A stretch of 64,000 bases of DNA from an uncultured Sulfurovum sp. (GTDB taxonomy: Bacteria > Campylobacterota > Campylobacteria > Campylobacterales > Sulfurovaceae): NCBI GenBank assembly GCA_902727855.1, contig CACVAS010000066.1, forward strand, positions 34,486 to 98,485. The letters are read 5' to 3'. Under the pieces are notes generated by a model. The model was not told the origin of the DNA and ran no database searches. It saw nothing but the letters and a program-made list of their open reading frames with translations. Shown here piece after piece: positions 54,271 through 63,032 of this stretch (positions are counted from its first letter, which is position 1; each line of letters begins with the position of its first letter). Position numbers and translations under genes: made by a program.

Positions 54271-54942
54271 ATGAAACTTAAATTATTTAGCATATTATGT
54301 GTAACAGTCATAATGATTGGGTGCAATGAAAAAGTACCACAAGATATTGATTTGACTAAGTTCTTACCAGAAGAGAATACTACAAGGTATCACTATAGAA
54401 CAACAATAGTTAATGAACCAAGCTATCCTGATTTTGTTACAAAAGATATGTTGACTAAAAGTGTAATTATATCTCGAAAAGACCACTGTGTTAATCTAGA
54501 GTTATATGTTGTTTTTGATAAATGGGAAGTTGAAAAAATGCCTCCAGATATGAGAGAAGATATCAAGGAGAATCAATTTAAAAGTGAAGATGAAATACTT
54601 TGTGCTTATGATAAAAAATTAACAAATTCAGGTTATACATTTTATCATACAGAAGGAAGTTGGAATATACATATTGAGTCAACTGATGCAAAGGGAACTG
54701 TTAAAGATGGAATTTTGGGAGAGTGTAATTTTATTAATTTTAGTACTGAGATGATATTTGGGAAACAAAGAGAAATAATACATACAAAATGTCTACATAC
54801 AGGTGATGATATAGAGACAGAAATAGATCAATTTATAGTCGAGGGGTTAGGGGTCTATAAAAGTGTTTTAAAATCTAATATAATCTTAGGCGATAGCAAA
54901 CATCATAGTGTAATGACTAAGTTATTGGAAAAGCATGAATAA
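54271..54942 (+). CDS. Hypothetical lipoprotein
   Basis: 223 residues with a lipoprotein signal (VTVIMIGC, Cys18). The mature part is acidic with five further cysteines that may form disulfides. No family recognised. An AGGAAGAG site precedes the ATG. It heads a run of five small unknown genes. Confidence 0.75.
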   Translation: MKLKLFSILCVTVIMIGCNEKVPQDIDLTKFLPEENTTRYHYRTTIVNEPSYPDFVTKDMLTKSVIISRKDHCVNLELYVVFDKWEVEKMPPDMREDIKENQFKSEDEILCAYDKKLTNSGYTFYHTEGSWNIHIESTDAKGTVKDGILGECNFINFSTEMIFGKQREIIHTKCLHTGDDIETEIDQFIVEGLGVYKSVLKSNIILGDSKHHSVMTKLLEKHE

Positions 54943-54954
54943 TGGAACATTAAA

Positions 54955-55098
54955 ATGATGTTTTATTATACATCCACTTTTATAATTATAGTAGTTTTGA
55001 ACGATGTGATGGCAGTAAAAAGTAATAATAGTGATAAGATAGATGAGAATGGATTTATTGATCCTGTATGTGGTCAGTGGGATAAAGGTGAAAAATAA
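54955..55098 (+). CDS. Small secreted peptide (47 aa)
   Basis: Starts MMFYYTSTFIIIVVLNDVMA (signal-like) and continues with a short polar segment ending in DPVCGQWDKGEK. The stop overlaps the ATG of the next gene by one base (taATG), which supports translation. Too short for a family assignment. Confidence 0.5.
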   Translation: MMFYYTSTFIIIVVLNDVMAVKSNNSDKIDENGFIDPVCGQWDKGEK

Positions 55099-55415
55099 TG
55101 AATGATATTTGGCTATCGTATGTTCTTATGGGTTGTGTCCCTATATTTTGGATTACTAACATTTTAGGTTATTCTATGGCAAAAAGATTTTATAAAAAAT
55201 TATGTGCAAGTCCCTTGCCATCTATATTTAACTTGACACAGTACTTGAAAATAAAAAAGTGTTTATTTGATTTAGATAAAAAAGACTTAACCCCTAGTGA
55301 CGTGAAGCATCTAGGTAGATTGAAGTTAATCCTAAAAATACAAGATATATCTCTTGTGATCATCGTTGTTATTGCAATCTGGGCATTTATAAAGCAGGGA
55401 TTTAAATTTGTTTAG
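55098..55415 (+). CDS. Small two-helix membrane protein, unknown
   Basis: 105 residues with one hydrophobic segment at each end (YVLMGCVPIFWITNILGYSM and ISLVIIVVIAIWAFI) and a charged central region. The topology suggests both ends in the membrane. No family recognised; translationally coupled to the upstream peptide. Confidence 0.65.
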   Translation: MNDIWLSYVLMGCVPIFWITNILGYSMAKRFYKKLCASPLPSIFNLTQYLKIKKCLFDLDKKDLTPSDVKHLGRLKLILKIQDISLVIIVVIAIWAFIKQGFKFV

Positions 55416-55426
55416 AGGGGTATTAG

Positions 55427-55903
55427 TTGAAATCTGTACATAAAGTCATCATAGTGTTGTTGTTGGCAGTAAGTGGATCATTTGCATTTTGGTACTTGAA
55501 TACTGTCACACTTACAGGGAGAGTCGTTGATACAAAAGGAAAAGCACTCCCCCATGTAATTTATGGTGAGATTTACAGAATAGGCGATGGCTCCCTATAT
55601 ACCTCTATGAGTTTAATTGGACATGTGAGTGATAAGGGTGAATTTAAAATAGAAAATGTTAGATACGGGGAACTGTGTATATTATATTATTATGATGTAG
55701 CTAAAGGAAATAATACTTATCAATTTAACCTGCTTGAAAAGTGTGGTATCGTTGAGCCTTTTGAAGATAGAGATGTTGGTAATATTGTTATAGACATAGA
55801 TGAGGCACTTCGATTGACACCGTTTGAAGAGCTAAAGGATAGTCAAGAATTTGTTGTACGTACAAAGTATGGTGATAAGAAGAGAGTAATACTAAAAGAG
55901 TAG
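55427..55903 (+). CDS. Hypothetical protein with carboxypeptidase-regulatory-like domain
   Basis: 158 residues. A signal or anchor segment (VIIVLLLAVSGSFAFWYL) leads to TLTGRVVDTKGKALPHV and GEFKIENVRYGE, the pattern of a transthyretin-like (CarboxypepD_reg) beta-sandwich. Periplasmic or surface location is likely. The start is TTG 55427, 11 bases after the previous gene. Confidence 0.65.
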   Translation: MKSVHKVIIVLLLAVSGSFAFWYLNTVTLTGRVVDTKGKALPHVIYGEIYRIGDGSLYTSMSLIGHVSDKGEFKIENVRYGELCILYYYDVAKGNNTYQFNLLEKCGIVEPFEDRDVGNIVIDIDEALRLTPFEELKDSQEFVVRTKYGDKKRVILKE

Positions 55904-55929
55904 CTGTAGATGAAATATAAGGAAATATA

Positions 55930-56244
55930 TTGAAATTAAAAAAAGGTATTAAGCTCATAGAAGAGACAGTTGGTATCGGGGAAATTATAAAAAAAGATGA
56001 TGTGGTAGAAATCGAATTAAATATGTGGCTCAATAATGGTGAACAGGTACTAAAAGCACATAGAGAGACATATAGAGTTGGTTCACGCAAAATGATTTCG
56101 GGTATTGAATACACACTAGAGGGGATGAGAAAGTCTGGTAAATGCAAAGTCAAAATAAGCCCTCATTTAGCGTATGGTAAGGAAGGTGTAGCTGAGACTA
56201 TACCACCTAATTCTGTGCTTATCTGTGAGATATTACTTGTATAG
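55930..56244 (+). CDS. FKBP-type peptidyl-prolyl isomerase
   Basis: 104 residues forming an FKBP domain without signal peptide: VEIELNMWLNNGEQV, SGIEYTLEGMRKSGKCKVKI, LAYGKEGVAETIPPNSVL match the family strands. The start is TTG 55930 with AAGGA upstream. It lies in the run of small secreted or membrane proteins; it may assist their folding, but its cytoplasmic location argues against that. Confidence 0.75.
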   Translation: MKLKKGIKLIEETVGIGEIIKKDDVVEIELNMWLNNGEQVLKAHRETYRVGSRKMISGIEYTLEGMRKSGKCKVKISPHLAYGKEGVAETIPPNSVLICEILLV

Positions 56245-56252
56245 TAGAAAAA

Positions 56253-56600
56253 ATGATAGAAAAGAAAATTCATAATAAACTGAGTGAGTATACGTCAAAA
56301 GAAGTAACAGTAGATAAGAAGTTATTTAATGATTTAAAGATATATGGTGATGATATAGAAGAGCTAATACATGAGCTCAGTAAAGAGTTAACTTTTGATG
56401 AGATAGAGTTTTGGAATAGTTTTATGCGACATGAATTTTACAATCCTCCAGAGATATACTTGAATCTTCCAAAGGTTTTTTATCTTGATTTAAAAGAGCT
56501 CCTTTTTCATTTTAAGTTAGAGTATAAAGATCCTATTAAAACAGGTAAAGATATTTCTGTTGATGAGTTAATTGAGTTGGTTAAAAAATTAGTTTATTAA
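56253..56600 (+). CDS. Hypothetical acidic protein
   Basis: 115 residues, helical and acidic with no signal peptide or motif I recognise (ELIHELSKELTFDEIEF is the densest stretch). It begins eight bases after the FKBP gene and has a weak ribosome binding site. Likely a soluble accessory protein of the cluster. Confidence 0.55.
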   Translation: MIEKKIHNKLSEYTSKEVTVDKKLFNDLKIYGDDIEELIHELSKELTFDEIEFWNSFMRHEFYNPPEIYLNLPKVFYLDLKELLFHFKLEYKDPIKTGKDISVDELIELVKKLVY

Positions 56601-56664
56601 TTGAGGTGAAACTTTTGTAGTGATTAATATTTATACTTTATTGATTTTAGAAAGAGATATAAAT

Positions 56665-56739
56665 TGGTGACCCCAAGGAGACTCGAACTCCTATAACATG
56701 GATGAAAACCATGGATCCTAACCGTTAGACGATGGGGCC
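56665..56739 (-). tRNA. tRNA-Glu (TTC)
   Basis: 75 bases with the 3' CCA encoded. Acceptor stem GGCCCCA/TGGGGTC, anticodon loop TTTTCAT with anticodon TTC, and the T loop GTTCGAGTC are complete. It is identical to the copy at 56770-56844, 30 bases upstream on the minus strand. Confidence 0.95.
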
Positions 56740-56769
56740 AACAAAATGAATGTAAAACAAGTTACAAAA

Positions 56770-56844
56770 TGGTGACCCCAAGGAGACTCGAACTCCTATA
56801 ACATGGATGAAAACCATGGATCCTAACCGTTAGACGATGGGGCC
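56770..56844 (-). tRNA. tRNA-Glu (TTC), second copy
   Basis: Identical 75-base gene including CCA. It is the first of the pair in the direction of transcription. Confidence 0.95.
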
Positions 56845-56864
56845 AACAACAACTTGTGGACGGA

Positions 56865-56870
56865 ATTATA
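56865..56870 (-). promoter_or_regulatory. -10 element of the tRNA-Glu pair
   Basis: TATAAT on the minus strand, 20 bases upstream of the first tRNA. Confidence 0.5.
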
Positions 56871-56936
56871 TATACTAGGGGCTTAAATAACTCTTAAAGA
56901 TAGTATAATTTACAAAAAGTTTTAGGAGTGATAAAA

Positions 56937-57428
56937 GTGACCTTTATAAAAATAATATTGATAGCAATGACAGCCTTATGGTTAGGTGCTTGTTCAAGTA
57001 AAGAGTATAGTAAACAAGAGAGTGCTTTTATTGTGTTAAAAACACCAACTTTTAGACATGCTGACCTAGGGTTCATCTATGAAGGTCATGATAGTTTAAA
57101 AGTAGAAATATATAGTAGTGGGCAGCCAGTGATGCGTTTAGACATTACAGAGGATAATGTGTGCATGAGTCTTTTTGAATGTATGGACAAAGAATCATTT
57201 AATAAAACAGTTTTACATGCGTCATACCCAAACAACGTACTTGAAAATATATTTAAAGCGCAAAAAATATTTGATGGACAAAATATGTTGAAAACACGTA
57301 ACGGCTTTACACAAATGATAAAGGAAACAAATAAATATGAGATTGAGTATAGTGTTTTAAATAAAGAGGTTCTTTTCCGTGATAGAATCAATCATATTTT
57401 AATTAAAGTTAAAAGGATGGGTCAATGA
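56937..57428 (+). CDS. Hypothetical lipoprotein before nfo
   Basis: About 163 residues with a lipoprotein signal (MTALWLGAC then SSK). The mature part is unrecognised. The frame opens at GTG 56928, but that codon abuts the AGGAG site (56924-56928); GTG 56937 has correct spacing and is preferred. A TATAAT lies at 56904-56909. It overlaps nfo by 4 bases (ATGA). Confidence 0.7.
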   Translation: MTFIKIILIAMTALWLGACSSKEYSKQESAFIVLKTPTFRHADLGFIYEGHDSLKVEIYSSGQPVMRLDITEDNVCMSLFECMDKESFNKTVLHASYPNNVLENIFKAQKIFDGQNMLKTRNGFTQMIKETNKYEIEYSVLNKEVLFRDRINHILIKVKRMGQ

Positions 57429-58312
57429 AGTTTGTTGGGGCACATGTAAGTGCAAGTGGAGGTGTAGACAACGCACCACTTAATGCCATGAAAATAGGGG
57501 CAAAGGCTTTTGCACTCTTTACCAAAAACCAAAGACAATGGGTCGCAAAGCCACTTGAGACTAAAACCATTGATGCTTTTCATACAAACTTGGAAGCATC
57601 AGGTGTATTACCTAAGCATATTTTACCTCATGATTCGTATTTGATTAACCTAGGGCATCCAGAGGTAGAGAAACTTGAAAAATCAAGAGATGCCTTTATA
57701 GATGAGTTAGAACGTTGTCGTATTTTAGGACTTGATAGACTCAATTTTCATCCAGGTTCACATCTTGTAAAAGTAGGCAAAAGAGACCCAGAGTATATGG
57801 ATAAAATCATGCAAGCTGAGTTAGGCTGTTTAGATGTCATCTCAGAATCGTTAAATATTGCGATAGAGGCTACGAAAGATTCCGATGTAAAACTTGTGAT
57901 AGAAAACACCGCAGGGCAAGGCTCAAATCTTGGATATAAATTTGAACACTTAGCACATATTATTGATAAAGTAGAAGACAAGAGCCGTGTAGGTGTTTGT
58001 ATAGATACATGTCATATGTTTACCGCAGGGTATGACATACGTACAAGAGAGGCGTATGATAAAACATGGCAAAGTTTTGACTCTATTGTAGGTAGTCAAT
58101 ATCTTATGGGGATGCATATCAATGACTCTAAGCCAAAGCTAGGCTCAAGAGTAGATAGACATCACTCTTTAGGAGAGGGTGAAATAGGCTGGGATGCCTT
58201 TTCTTACATTATGAATGACTCACGTATGGATGACATACCTCTTGTCTTGGAAACAATTGATGAGTCAATTTGGACGGAGGAAATAGAGGCACTTTATGCC
58301 TTTGTGAAGTAA
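57425..58312 (+). CDS. nfo: Endonuclease IV
   Basis: AP endonuclease of 295 residues for base-excision repair, TIM barrel with three zinc ions. Family motifs [51 protein letters not shown] and [23 protein letters not shown] are present. It overlaps the lipoprotein gene by 4 bases. Confidence 0.96.
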   Translation: MKFVGAHVSASGGVDNAPLNAMKIGAKAFALFTKNQRQWVAKPLETKTIDAFHTNLEASGVLPKHILPHDSYLINLGHPEVEKLEKSRDAFIDELERCRILGLDRLNFHPGSHLVKVGKRDPEYMDKIMQAELGCLDVISESLNIAIEATKDSDVKLVIENTAGQGSNLGYKFEHLAHIIDKVEDKSRVGVCIDTCHMFTAGYDIRTREAYDKTWQSFDSIVGSQYLMGMHINDSKPKLGSRVDRHHSLGEGEIGWDAFSYIMNDSRMDDIPLVLETIDESIWTEEIEALYAFVK

Positions 58313-58332
58313 AAATTAAAAAAGGAGAAATA

Positions 58333-59580
58333 GTGAAAAATATAGTAAAAAGTATAGCATTAAGTACAGTAGTAAGTTCTTTAGTTGTAGCAGGAGGATA
58401 TAAAATCCCGGAGCAATCTCTTAACTCGATGGCATTGGGTGCAGCATATGTAGCCAATACTTCTGGTGCAGATACAGCATATTTTAACCCTGCGAATATG
58501 GCGTTTATGGAAGATAAACAGTATGTTGAAGGTGCGGTGACATTGGCACATCTTCCTTCAAATACCTATACGTTAGGAGGTCCTTACTCTGGTAAGTCTG
58601 AAGTTGAAAATTTACCCATACCTAGTTTTCATTATGTGGCAAACGCTATAGGTGATTTCCGTTGGGGTGTAAGTATGGTGGCTCCTGGAGGATTGACTAA
58701 GCGTTGGAACACACCTTTTCAAAAAGCATCTGCAGAAGAGTTTACCTTAAAAGTGGTAGAGCTGAATCCTTCTATGTCATATAAGTTAGCAGACAACCTT
58801 GCTATTGGTGCAGGGCTTAGAGTAGTCTACAGTGAAGGTATTGTAAAAAGTGACAGTGCCAGCACAGGAGGTGCACTTATTGCATCAAGAGATATGGAAG
58901 GAGATAATGTTGCCTTTGGGTATAATATAGCACTTGCATATAAACCTACATCAGATATCAATGTGGCAGTGACTTACCGTTCTAATGTGGACTTGGAAGA
59001 AGAGGGTGAAGCAAAACTTTTTGTAAATGCCATCAACCCTAGTGCACCTTTTTACACTGGCGATGCCTCTGTAACTGTTCCACTACCTGCAGCACTTAAC
59101 ATAGCCATAGCAAAACAAGTCAATGATAAGTTTACGTTAGAGTTTAATTACGAAAGAACATTTTGGTCTGAATATAAAAACTTAGACTTTGACTATAGTG
59201 CGGCATTACCAGCTTTTGATGCACCACTCGCTCGAAATTGGGAAGATACCAATACTTTTAGAGTAGGAGCAACACTTGAGGTTGATGAGAAGTTAACCGT
59301 GATGATGGGGGTAGCAATAGATGAAACACCAACACCCGTTGAGACTATCGGTTTTGAATTACCAGATACAGATGCCAAAATTTTCTCAATGGGGTTCAGA
59401 TACCAACAAACACCTAACCTCTCTTGGGGTGCAGCTGTTTTATATGATGCGAAAGATAGTGTAACACTTGCAAGCGGTGCACATGAAGATCAAAGTACTA
59501 CAAATCTTTTAAATCAAGGGGGTAGATTCTCTGATGGTGGTGCAATATTGACCACAGTAGGTTTGGCATACGAGTTCTAG
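58333..59580 (+). CDS. FadL/OMPP1-family outer-membrane transporter
   Basis: 415 residues with a signal peptide (VVSSLVVAG region, cleavage near residue 20). It then shows the FadL N-terminal hatch KIPEQSLNSMALGAAYVA and TAYFNPANMAF, beta-strand pattern and a terminal phenylalanine (GLAYEF). Transports long-chain fatty acids or other hydrophobics. The frame opens at TTG 58270 inside nfo; GTG 58333 has AAAGGAG upstream and begins the signal peptide. The acyl-CoA synthetase gene follows one base later. Confidence 0.9.
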   Translation: MKNIVKSIALSTVVSSLVVAGGYKIPEQSLNSMALGAAYVANTSGADTAYFNPANMAFMEDKQYVEGAVTLAHLPSNTYTLGGPYSGKSEVENLPIPSFHYVANAIGDFRWGVSMVAPGGLTKRWNTPFQKASAEEFTLKVVELNPSMSYKLADNLAIGAGLRVVYSEGIVKSDSASTGGALIASRDMEGDNVAFGYNIALAYKPTSDINVAVTYRSNVDLEEEGEAKLFVNAINPSAPFYTGDASVTVPLPAALNIAIAKQVNDKFTLEFNYERTFWSEYKNLDFDYSAALPAFDAPLARNWEDTNTFRVGATLEVDEKLTVMMGVAIDETPTPVETIGFELPDTDAKIFSMGFRYQQTPNLSWGAAVLYDAKDSVTLASGAHEDQSTTNLLNQGGRFSDGGAILTTVGLAYEF

Positions 59581-59581
59581 C

Positions 59582-61129
59582 ATGAAGTATGTATTTGAGA
59601 ATTTTTATGAGCTCATACGTTTTCAAGCTAAGAAGCGTAAACGTAAGGTAGCCCTTCTCGTTGGTAACGATACTATTACCTACGAAGAGATATTACGTAA
59701 AGCTGATAAACTTGCAGGTTATTTAGCAGACAAAGGAGTAAAAGAGGGTGATAAGGTAGCCCTTTTTTTACGTAACTCTCCAGAGTTTGTGTATAGTATT
59801 TTTGCCATCTCTAAACTTGGAGGTATCGTTGTACCTATCAATACTTTTTTAAAAGAAGATGAGTTAAATTATATTTTAGAAGATAGTGGTACAACAATTT
59901 TAATCGCATCGGGCATACATAATAAAGTAGTCAATAGTTCTAGAGCTTCTGATTTGTGTGACTATATAGTATGGGAAGATGATGAGACTATAGAAGGAGA
60001 AAAGCACTTACATTTTTCTGAGGTAGAGAATACGACACTTACCGTAGAACATAGACAAAGAGCATTAGAGGATACAGCAGTTATTATTTATACGTCTGGG
60101 ACAACGGGTAAACCTAAAGGTGCGATGTTAAGTTATAGAAATATACTCTCTAATGCAGAATCAGGGCGACGTACTATTAACGTGAAACCTTCAGATAGAG
60201 GTATAGTCTTTTTACCAATGTTTCATTCATTTACATTTTCTATAGGTATTTTACTACCACTTTATGTGGGTGCGAGTATTGTGATTATCCAGTCTTTGCA
60301 ACCTTTTACCAATATTTTTAAGCAAACATTGACAAAACGTGTCACACTTTTCTTTGGGATACCAGATGTGTATAATGCTTTATCAAAAGCTAAACTTCCA
60401 TGGTATTTTATGTGGTTTAATAGAATACGTGCCTTTATTTCTGGAGCGGCTGCATTACAACCTAAAACACTTGATGCTATGGCAAAGAAATTTAAACGGG
60501 CTACATTATTGGAAGGCTATGGACTGAGTGAAGCAAGTCCTGCAGTGTCTATGAATACGTTTAAAAAGCAAAAAGCAGGCTCTGTAGGTACAGCATTGTA
60601 TGGGTATGAGATGAAAGTAGTCAATGAAGAGATGGAAGAGCATCCTAGAGGAGGCATTGGCGATATTATTGTACGTGGTGACAATGTCATGCAGGGTTAC
60701 CTCAATAGACCAGAAGCCACCGAGGAAACCATTGTCAATGGTTGGTTACTCACTGGTGATATGGGCTATATGGATGATGAAGGGTTTTTGTTTATTGTAG
60801 ATAGGAAAAAAGACTTGATTATTTCTAAAGGAATCAATATCTATCCACGTGAAATAGAAGAGGTCATTGATGGATTTGAAGGTGTCAGTGCTTCAGCAGT
60901 GATTGGCATTGTTGATGAAAAGAGTGGTGAAGCACCGATTGTTTACATAGAACTTTCTGATGAGGTTGAAGACTTCGATGAACTAGAACTTAAAAAATAT
61001 ATGAGAGAACATTTGGCGAATTATAAGATACCAAAACAGGTTCATTTTATAGAACAATTACCTAAGAATGCTATAGGTAAAGTACTTAAACGTCTACTCA
61101 AAGAGAAATTAAAAGAGGATGACTATTAA
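59582..61129 (+). CDS. Acyl-CoA synthetase (AMP-forming)
   Basis: 515 residues of the ANL superfamily. ATP-binding P-loop YTSGTTGKPKG (near residue 170), YGLSEASPAVS, GDMGYMDDEGFLFIVDRKKD and the lysine-containing GKVLKRLLK at the C-terminus are all present. The FadL-type porin directly upstream suggests activation of imported fatty acids. It overlaps nagA by 11 bases. Confidence 0.9.
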   Translation: MKYVFENFYELIRFQAKKRKRKVALLVGNDTITYEEILRKADKLAGYLADKGVKEGDKVALFLRNSPEFVYSIFAISKLGGIVVPINTFLKEDELNYILEDSGTTILIASGIHNKVVNSSRASDLCDYIVWEDDETIEGEKHLHFSEVENTTLTVEHRQRALEDTAVIIYTSGTTGKPKGAMLSYRNILSNAESGRRTINVKPSDRGIVFLPMFHSFTFSIGILLPLYVGASIVIIQSLQPFTNIFKQTLTKRVTLFFGIPDVYNALSKAKLPWYFMWFNRIRAFISGAAALQPKTLDAMAKKFKRATLLEGYGLSEASPAVSMNTFKKQKAGSVGTALYGYEMKVVNEEMEEHPRGGIGDIIVRGDNVMQGYLNRPEATEETIVNGWLLTGDMGYMDDEGFLFIVDRKKDLIISKGINIYPREIEEVIDGFEGVSASAVIGIVDEKSGEAPIVYIELSDEVEDFDELELKKYMREHLANYKIPKQVHFIEQLPKNAIGKVLKRLLKEKLKEDDY

Positions 61130-62264
61130 AACGACAGCACTTATCAATGCAAAGCTTATTATTGATGGCACGATCATAGAAGATAAAATCCTTCTCTATG
61201 ATAGTAAAATCATAGATATTGTTGATGATGTACTATTGACAGACAATGACAACATAGACATCATAGATGCACAGGGTTATTATGTAAGTGCGGGTTTTAT
61301 AGATGTGCATATTCATGGTTCAGGTGGAGCTGATGTAATGGACACTACGCCTGAAGCCTTGGATACCATCTCAACTATATTGCCTTCTACTGGAACGACC
61401 TCTTTTTTAGCGACAACGATGACAATGTCTTCTGAGGCTATTGACAAAGCTTTACATACTATTCAAGAACATGCTTCTGAAGTGACGGGGGCACATATAT
61501 TGGGTGTACATTTGGAAGGACCGTTTATCAATGTTGCGAAGCATGGTGCACAAGATAAAACGTTTATTCAAAAACCAAACTTTTCACTTATAGAAAACTA
61601 TATCGACATTATTAAGATGATCACACTTGCCCCTGAAGTAGAAGGAAGTGAAGATTTTGTCAAAAAGTTGACAAAAGAATATCCACATATTATACAGAGT
61701 ATAGGACATTCAAGTGCTACATATGCGCAAACGAAGCAGAGCTTTACATGGGGTATTTCTCATGCAACACATTTGTTTAATGCGATGAATCCTTACCATC
61801 ATAGAGAACCGGGTATTGTAGGTGCTGTGTTTGACTCAGACGTTACGTGTGACGTCATAGCAGACTTAGTACATACGCATGCTCATACACTTGAACTGGT
61901 ATATAAAATGAAAAAAGATAATCTAGTGCTCATTACAGATGCTATGAGAGCCGGTTGCATGAAATGTGGCACCTATGATTTAGGTGGTAGATCTGTAGAA
62001 GTGAGTCAAGATACGGCAACACTAGAAGATGGTACATTAGCAGGGTCGGTACTAAAGATGAATGATGCTTTACACAATATGACCATACACACGAATATGA
62101 CACTTGTAGAAGCAGTAGCCGCTGTAACAGAAGTACCTGCTAGGATGTTGGGTATTCAAAAAGGTGCACTAAAAGTTGGGTATGATGCAGATATAGTGAT
62201 GTTTGATGAAAATTTTAGTATCATAGCAACTATTATTAACGGTCAAGAAAAATATAGGAAATAA
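61119..62264 (+). CDS. nagA: N-acetylglucosamine-6-phosphate deacetylase
   Basis: 381 residues of the amidohydrolase fold: metal ligands in DVHIHGSGGAD (H64, H66), Glu in HLEGPF, H in SIGHSSATY and SHATHLFNAMNPYHHREPG, and D in LITDAMRAG. It probably recycles amino sugars from peptidoglycan. Its start lies inside the acyl-CoA synthetase gene; the EIIA-Glc-like gene starts one base after its stop. Confidence 0.93.
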   Translation: MTIKTTALINAKLIIDGTIIEDKILLYDSKIIDIVDDVLLTDNDNIDIIDAQGYYVSAGFIDVHIHGSGGADVMDTTPEALDTISTILPSTGTTSFLATTMTMSSEAIDKALHTIQEHASEVTGAHILGVHLEGPFINVAKHGAQDKTFIQKPNFSLIENYIDIIKMITLAPEVEGSEDFVKKLTKEYPHIIQSIGHSSATYAQTKQSFTWGISHATHLFNAMNPYHHREPGIVGAVFDSDVTCDVIADLVHTHAHTLELVYKMKKDNLVLITDAMRAGCMKCGTYDLGGRSVEVSQDTATLEDGTLAGSVLKMNDALHNMTIHTNMTLVEAVAAVTEVPARMLGIQKGALKVGYDADIVMFDENFSIIATIINGQEKYRK

Positions 62265-62265
62265 A

Positions 62266-62736
62266 ATGTTTGGATTTTTAAAACGTAAGGTACGCGATGT
62301 CTATGCTCCTGTAGATGGGAATATAGTCAAACTAGAATCAGTCAATGATGATGTTTTTTCAACTAAAATGGTAGGTGATGGTGTGGCTATTATACCTATA
62401 ACGGGTCATTTTACTGCCCCTATAGATGGGGTAGTAAGTAAAATATTTTCTACCAATCATGCCTATAGTATTAAGAGTGATAAAGATTTAGAAATCATGG
62501 TGCACATTGGGTTAGAGACTGTGAGTTTAGATGGTAAAGGTTTTACACGTATAGCCCAAGAGGGTGAGAATGTTAAGGCGGGTGATGTTATTATAGAAGC
62601 AGACTTGTCTTACATTCAAACACATGCTAAAGATATCATCACACCTATTATTGTGACAGATGCGAGTGATGTAAAAGAGATAGACAAAAACTTTTCTGTT
62701 GTCAAAAGTCAAGATAAAATTATGGAGGTAAGTTAA
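62266..62736 (+). CDS. EIIA-Glc (Crr)-like PTS domain protein
   Basis: 156 residues of the PTS EIIA type-1 family: APVDGNIVKLESV at the start, HFTAPIDG, TNHAYSIK (H65) and the phosphorylation site IMVHIGLETV (H80). It is a stand-alone domain without membrane segments. No EI, HPr or EIIBC is in the window. The linkage to nagA suggests N-acetylglucosamine uptake or regulation, which remains inference. Confidence 0.85.
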   Translation: MFGFLKRKVRDVYAPVDGNIVKLESVNDDVFSTKMVGDGVAIIPITGHFTAPIDGVVSKIFSTNHAYSIKSDKDLEIMVHIGLETVSLDGKGFTRIAQEGENVKAGDVIIEADLSYIQTHAKDIITPIIVTDASDVKEIDKNFSVVKSQDKIMEVS

Positions 62737-62840
62737 TGCCAGAGAGTGATAATATATACTACTATGTTGTGTATGGGATAATTTTAGTGGCTTTTTTTAT
62801 TGTGTTGAAAACACCTAAAAAAGATAACGATAAGAAGTAA
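62736..62840 (+). CDS. Small single-helix membrane peptide (34 aa)
   Basis: Starts at ATG 62736, overlapping the EIIA-like stop by one base, with TGGAGG 7 bases upstream. One hydrophobic helix (YYVVYGIILVAFFIVL) is followed by a lysine-rich tail (TPKKDNDKK). The tight coupling and ribosome binding site support it as a real gene. Function unknown. Confidence 0.6.
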   Translation: MPESDNIYYYVVYGIILVAFFIVLKTPKKDNDKK

Positions 62841-62934
62841 ATTGTATAGAGGTAAAAGGATTATGTGAACGAAAATTAATTTCTGAATCACTAAATTAGT
62901 TTATAACTAGTTCTTTGGGCATTTCAATGTAACC

Positions 62935-62954
62935 CACTCAATATACATTGAGTG
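62935..62954 (+). terminator. Hairpin between convergent units
   Basis: A perfect 8-bp CACTCAAT/ATTGAGTG stem with a 4-base loop lies about 95 bases after the 34-aa gene and 80 bases from the end of the minus-strand repeat protein gene. It could end transcription in both directions. Confidence 0.4.
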
Positions 62955-63032
62955 ATGAACTGTAAATAGTTTTGCGTCAAGTGGATATTTTGAACACAAA
63001 AAGATTTACAGAGTACTTAAAATCCCGTTTGC

